Below are positions 61,404 through 64,000 of a stretch of 64,000 nt of DNA, in pieces. The position numbers and the translations under genes were made by a program. The DNA is from Amycolatopsis rubida. GTDB taxonomy: Bacteria > Actinomycetota > Actinomycetes > Mycobacteriales > Pseudonocardiaceae. How positions within the stretch are numbered: position 1 is the first letter of the stretch; the number at the start of each line of letters is the position of its first letter. A model generated the notes under the pieces. That model was not told the origin of the DNA, searched no databases, and saw only the letters and a program-made list of their open reading frames with translations. The stretch is taken from NCBI RefSeq assembly GCF_900115345.1, contig NZ_FOWC01000002.1, positions 992,001 through 1,056,000 on the forward strand, in the 5' to 3' direction.

Positions 61404-62822
61404 TCACTCCTGGATCTGAGCCAGCGCCGCGGCAGCACTCACCGTCTGCGGATGGTCTTCCCCCAGCGCCCTTCGGCATCTCGGCAGCAGATCGTCCAAC
61501 ACCTCAAGCGCCGAAGCCCGGTCGCCGAGGCGGAGGTGGATCTGGACCAGATTGCCGGTAGTCCGCAAGGTGCCCAGCGCATCCGGACCCAGCGCACGGC
61601 GGGTTCGGGCCAGAACGTCTTCCGTCTGGTCGCGAGCGCGTTCGAATTCGTTCAACCCCATATACGCCACGCAGAGGTTGCTCGCGACGATCAACGTCAG
61701 CGGATCGTCTTCGCCGAGGACGCGACTCGCCCGGGGCAGGAGGTCGGACAGCAGGTCGCGTGCCTCCGCGTGCTCGGTGGTGCCGATCAGGCAACCGGCC
61801 AGGCGGTTGGCGGCGGCGAGGGTGTCCGGGTGGTCCGCGCCCAGCGCCGTGGTCCATTCGGCGTGGATGAGCCTGCCCAGTGCGACGCCGGGATGAGCTT
61901 GGCCGGAGACGAAGAGGTAGCGCAGCACTCGAATGAGCAACGAGCGGTACTCCGGTGGCTCGTGGCCGCGGAAGTCCGGCTCAGCGGCGGACATCCGGAT
62001 GGCATTGGCGGCCCTGCGGTATTCGGGCCACGATTCCTTCAGGTCGGGATCCAGGTCCACGAAGGCCGGGGCATCCCTGAGAGGTGGCAGCACGGGGTAG
62101 GGCGGCGGCTGTTCGCGGTCCCAGAGCGAAGCGGGCGCACCCGACGCGGCAAGCAGGTTCGACGGGCAGCCGCGTTCGTGGAAGAGGTCACAGCCGGAGC
62201 TGAGCACCGTGTGCGAGCGGCCGGAGTAGAGAACGGGCACCGGGTACGCGTGGAACGGCTCGCCGTGGTTGTCGATGACCGTGGTGCCATGGCGGCCCGC
62301 GCAGGTCCAGTCCACTTCCAGCCGCCAGGCGACCTCGCGGGTGGTGGTGATCGGTTCGATCTCGAACTGCTCGACGTCGGTCGCGCTGACGGTGAACGGG
62401 AAGTCCGGGCCCCGCGCGACCAGCCGCGGCGACGGGGCGTCGAAGTCGGTCGTGAAGGGGCGCGGTTCCAGGATCCCGCCGACCCGGATCAGCAGGCAGG
62501 CCGGGCGCGGCGGGGTCCGCGAGACGACCACGACCCGCGCGGATTGCAGGACGACGGCGCGGTTCGTCCTGGCTTCCACCGTGACGATGTGGACCGTCCC
62601 GCCGGGCACGGCGACCTGCGGCGGATCGGTGTCGAGCACCAGGTCGGCCAGGGTTCCGCCGGGTCGCAGGCGGACCGAGGCGATGAGCGGGTCGGCCAGA
62701 TCCGCCGAACTGTCGCCCGATCGGCCGACGTTGATGTCGCCGTGCACCGCCCCGGCCATCACGACCTTGTCGAACTGGCCGCCGGTGATGCGGTTGACAG
62801 AGGACTCTTCCGCGTCCGTCAC
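61404..62822 (-). CDS. TPR protein with N-terminal VMAGAVHGDINV motif
   Basis: A 472-residue protein. It begins with the short NRITGGQFDKVVMAGAVHGD motif found at the N-terminus of many actinobacterial ATPase/TPR signalling proteins. A beta-rich middle domain (~40-225; VSRTPPRPACLLIRVGG, VAWRLEVDWTCAGRHGTTV) follows, and a C-terminal kinesin-light-chain-like TPR array (~340-472; LGADHPDTLAAANRLAGCL, LGEDDPLTLIVASNLCVAYM, LGEDHPQTVSAAAALAQ). The GTG at 62822 has no strong Shine-Dalgarno site. A role in conflict or signalling is suggested by the motif but unproven. Confidence 0.75.
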   Translation of the reverse strand: MTDAEESSVNRITGGQFDKVVMAGAVHGDINVGRSGDSSADLADPLIASVRLRPGGTLADLVLDTDPPQVAVPGGTVHIVTVEARTNRAVVLQSARVVVVSRTPPRPACLLIRVGGILEPRPFTTDFDAPSPRLVARGPDFPFTVSATDVEQFEIEPITTTREVAWRLEVDWTCAGRHGTTVIDNHGEPFHAYPVPVLYSGRSHTVLSSGCDLFHERGCPSNLLAASGAPASLWDREQPPPYPVLPPLRDAPAFVDLDPDLKESWPEYRRAANAIRMSAAEPDFRGHEPPEYRSLLIRVLRYLFVSGQAHPGVALGRLIHAEWTTALGADHPDTLAAANRLAGCLIGTTEHAEARDLLSDLLPRASRVLGEDDPLTLIVASNLCVAYMGLNEFERARDQTEDVLARTRRALGPDALGTLRTTGNLVQIHLRLGDRASALEVLDDLLPRCRRALGEDHPQTVSAAAALAQIQE

Positions 62823-62921
62823 ACGATCGAGCGTAGCCGTTAACTCAATGAACGAAAGGTTCGTCCGGGGCCGATCCGGGGTGACTATGGTCGCGCTCGC
62901 CCGTCGATCGAGGAGGATCGG

Positions 62922-63842
62922 ATGTCCGGACGTTTCCGTGCAGGCGTTGCCGTACTGGCGGCGGCGATCGGCCTCGGGGTGGTCGCCGCGCCAGCATCGG
63001 CCGAACCGGTATCGACGACGACCGGGTGCGGGCGGGCGGTGGCCAGCCCTGGCGCCACGACCGTCGAGCATCTGACCTCCGGCGGGATCGATCGCGAGTA
63101 CCGGATCTACGTGCCCGCGCGGTACAACCCGCACCGGCAGTACCCGGTCGTGCTCTCCTATCACGGGCACGGCCGCACCGCGGAGTACCAAGAAGAACTG
63201 TCCGGCTTCTCCGGCTCGGACGTGATCGCGGTGTATCCGCAGGGCGTCACCGGAACCGACGGCAAATCCGCCTGGACCGGTGCGCCCTACTCGGCCCCGG
63301 TCGACGACGTGCGGTTCACCGGCGATCTGCTCACCTCGCTGCAGCACCGGATGTGCGTGGACCCGGCCCGGATCTACGCGGCGGGCAAATCGAACGGCGG
63401 CGGATTCGTCGGCGTGCTGGCGTGCCGGATGGCCGACCGGATCGCCGCGTTCGCCCCGGTTTCCGGTGCGTTCTACCCCCAGGGCGGTGCCTGCCATCCG
63501 AGCCGGAAGGTCGCGCTGCTCGACTTCCACGGCACGGCCGACACCACCATTCCCTACACCGGCAATCCGGCCAAGGGACTGCCGTCCATTCCGGACTGGT
63601 TGAACGGCTGGGCCGCGCGTGACCGGTGTTTCCCTTATCCGGTCTCGGTTTCTCCGGTGCGCGGCGTGGTGACGCAGTGGTGGCCGGGATGTTCGCTGGC
63701 GCATTTCCGGGTGGAAGGGGCCGGACACGTCTGGCCCAGCACCCGGCCGAACAACGACTCCGACACCCCTGCCGCCATCGACGCCACCCCGGTGATCCTT
63801 CAGTTCTTCAAAGCGCACCGGCTGGGCAGCGTCTCCCACTGA
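62922..63842 (+). CDS. Secreted CE1/PHB-depolymerase-like esterase
   Basis: A 306-residue exported alpha/beta hydrolase. The signal peptide ends near PASAEP. The nucleophile is Ser157 in AAGKSNGGGFVG, the Asp-loop LLDFHGTADTTIPY carries the acid and the catalytic His is likely in EGAGHVWPS. VVLSYHGHGRTAEYQ supplies the oxyanion region. Six Cys allow disulfides. The layout fits LpqC, feruloyl-esterase and PHB-depolymerase relatives; the natural substrate is uncertain. ATG at 62922 follows GGAGGA. Confidence 0.88.
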   Translation: MSGRFRAGVAVLAAAIGLGVVAAPASAEPVSTTTGCGRAVASPGATTVEHLTSGGIDREYRIYVPARYNPHRQYPVVLSYHGHGRTAEYQEELSGFSGSDVIAVYPQGVTGTDGKSAWTGAPYSAPVDDVRFTGDLLTSLQHRMCVDPARIYAAGKSNGGGFVGVLACRMADRIAAFAPVSGAFYPQGGACHPSRKVALLDFHGTADTTIPYTGNPAKGLPSIPDWLNGWAARDRCFPYPVSVSPVRGVVTQWWPGCSLAHFRVEGAGHVWPSTRPNNDSDTPAAIDATPVILQFFKAHRLGSVSH

Positions 63843-63861
63843 CGTACGTGCACGGCGCGCC

Positions 63862-64000
63862 TCAGCTGACCCGCTCCACCGGTTCCCGCTTCTTGGCGAG
63901 CATCCGGCGGAACCCCTCGGCGACCACCTTCGCGGTGTCCTTGCCGTGGTCGGCGGTGATCCGCTTGACCATCTCGGCGGACTCCGCGGCCACTTCCTCG
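63862..64000 (-). CDS. Partial gene at window edge, C-terminus only
   Basis: An open minus-strand frame runs from the window edge to a TGA at 63862-63864. It encodes about 45 charged, helical residues (SAEMVKRITADHGKDTAKVV, EGFRRMLAKKREPVERVS). No family can be called from this fragment. Confidence 0.5.
   Translation of the reverse strand, partial: EEVAAESAEMVKRITADHGKDTAKVVAEGFRRMLAKKREPVERVS

Overview
The window is high-GC actinobacterial DNA with dense genes, many GTG starts and short overlaps. Several features point to the Pseudonocardiaceae (Amycolatopsis-like): a mycothiol enzyme (Mca), EspG, WXG100 and PPE-like type VII secretion (T7SS) genes, DUF3558 and DUF4307 proteins, and SARP regulators. 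A conserved backbone matches the gene content I recall from the Mycobacterium tuberculosis fadA3-cbs-pra-metB-greA-Rv1081c-mca-Rv1083 neighbourhood: Rv1083-like gene, mca, DUF4307 gene and greA (9.4-12 kb), then metB, Pra-like membrane proteins, cbs and a thiolase (25.6-33.9 kb). The genus call is inference, since no rRNA or typing gene is present.

0-6.2 kb: a ribbon-helix-helix-like gene, a DUF255 thioredoxin-fold protein, and a protein made of four cold-shock domains. That gene lies between a lone IS5-type end and a full IS5-family element, followed by a decayed aminoglycoside-phosphotransferase-like gene. 6.4-9.4 kb: a T7SS module (small PE/ESX-like protein, DUF3558 lipoprotein, PPE-like protein, EspG). 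9.4-14.7 kb: mycothiol detoxification, GreA, an MBL-fold protein, and hppD with a divergent Lrp-type regulator.

14.8-22.9 kb is the most striking locus. It holds a YbaB protein, a WXG100-like protein, and a 1326-residue T7SS polymorphic toxin ending in a cytidine-deaminase-like tip. Three overlapping, translationally coupled genes follow: a SUKH-type immunity protein, Imm49, and a two-lobed YezG-like protein. 22.9-25.6 kb: ilvA, a small exported protein, and about 0.9 kb of degenerate non-coding repeats.

25.6-41.4 kb: transsulfuration genes (metB, cbs) with Pra-like membrane proteins, a 42-codon ORF with a near-ideal Shine-Dalgarno site upstream of cbs, a thiolase, an EmrB/QacA exporter, a YeeE/TsuA-type sulfur transporter, a Bax-inhibitor protein, and a cell-wall surface protein next to its probable class F sortase. 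41.5-47.7 kb: a two-domain fatty acyl-CoA reductase-like protein behind a perfect palindrome, a coiled-coil protein, an amidase with an atypical LuxR regulator, and a WXG100 pair. 48-55 kb: two tandem giant SARP/ATPase/TPR regulators, only the second carrying a LuxR helix-turn-helix. 55-64 kb: a secreted lipase-like hydrolase, a sugar ABC importer led by a second atypical LuxR protein, an LpqI/NagZ-like lipoprotein, a TPR protein, a secreted CE1-type esterase, and a gene cut by the window edge.
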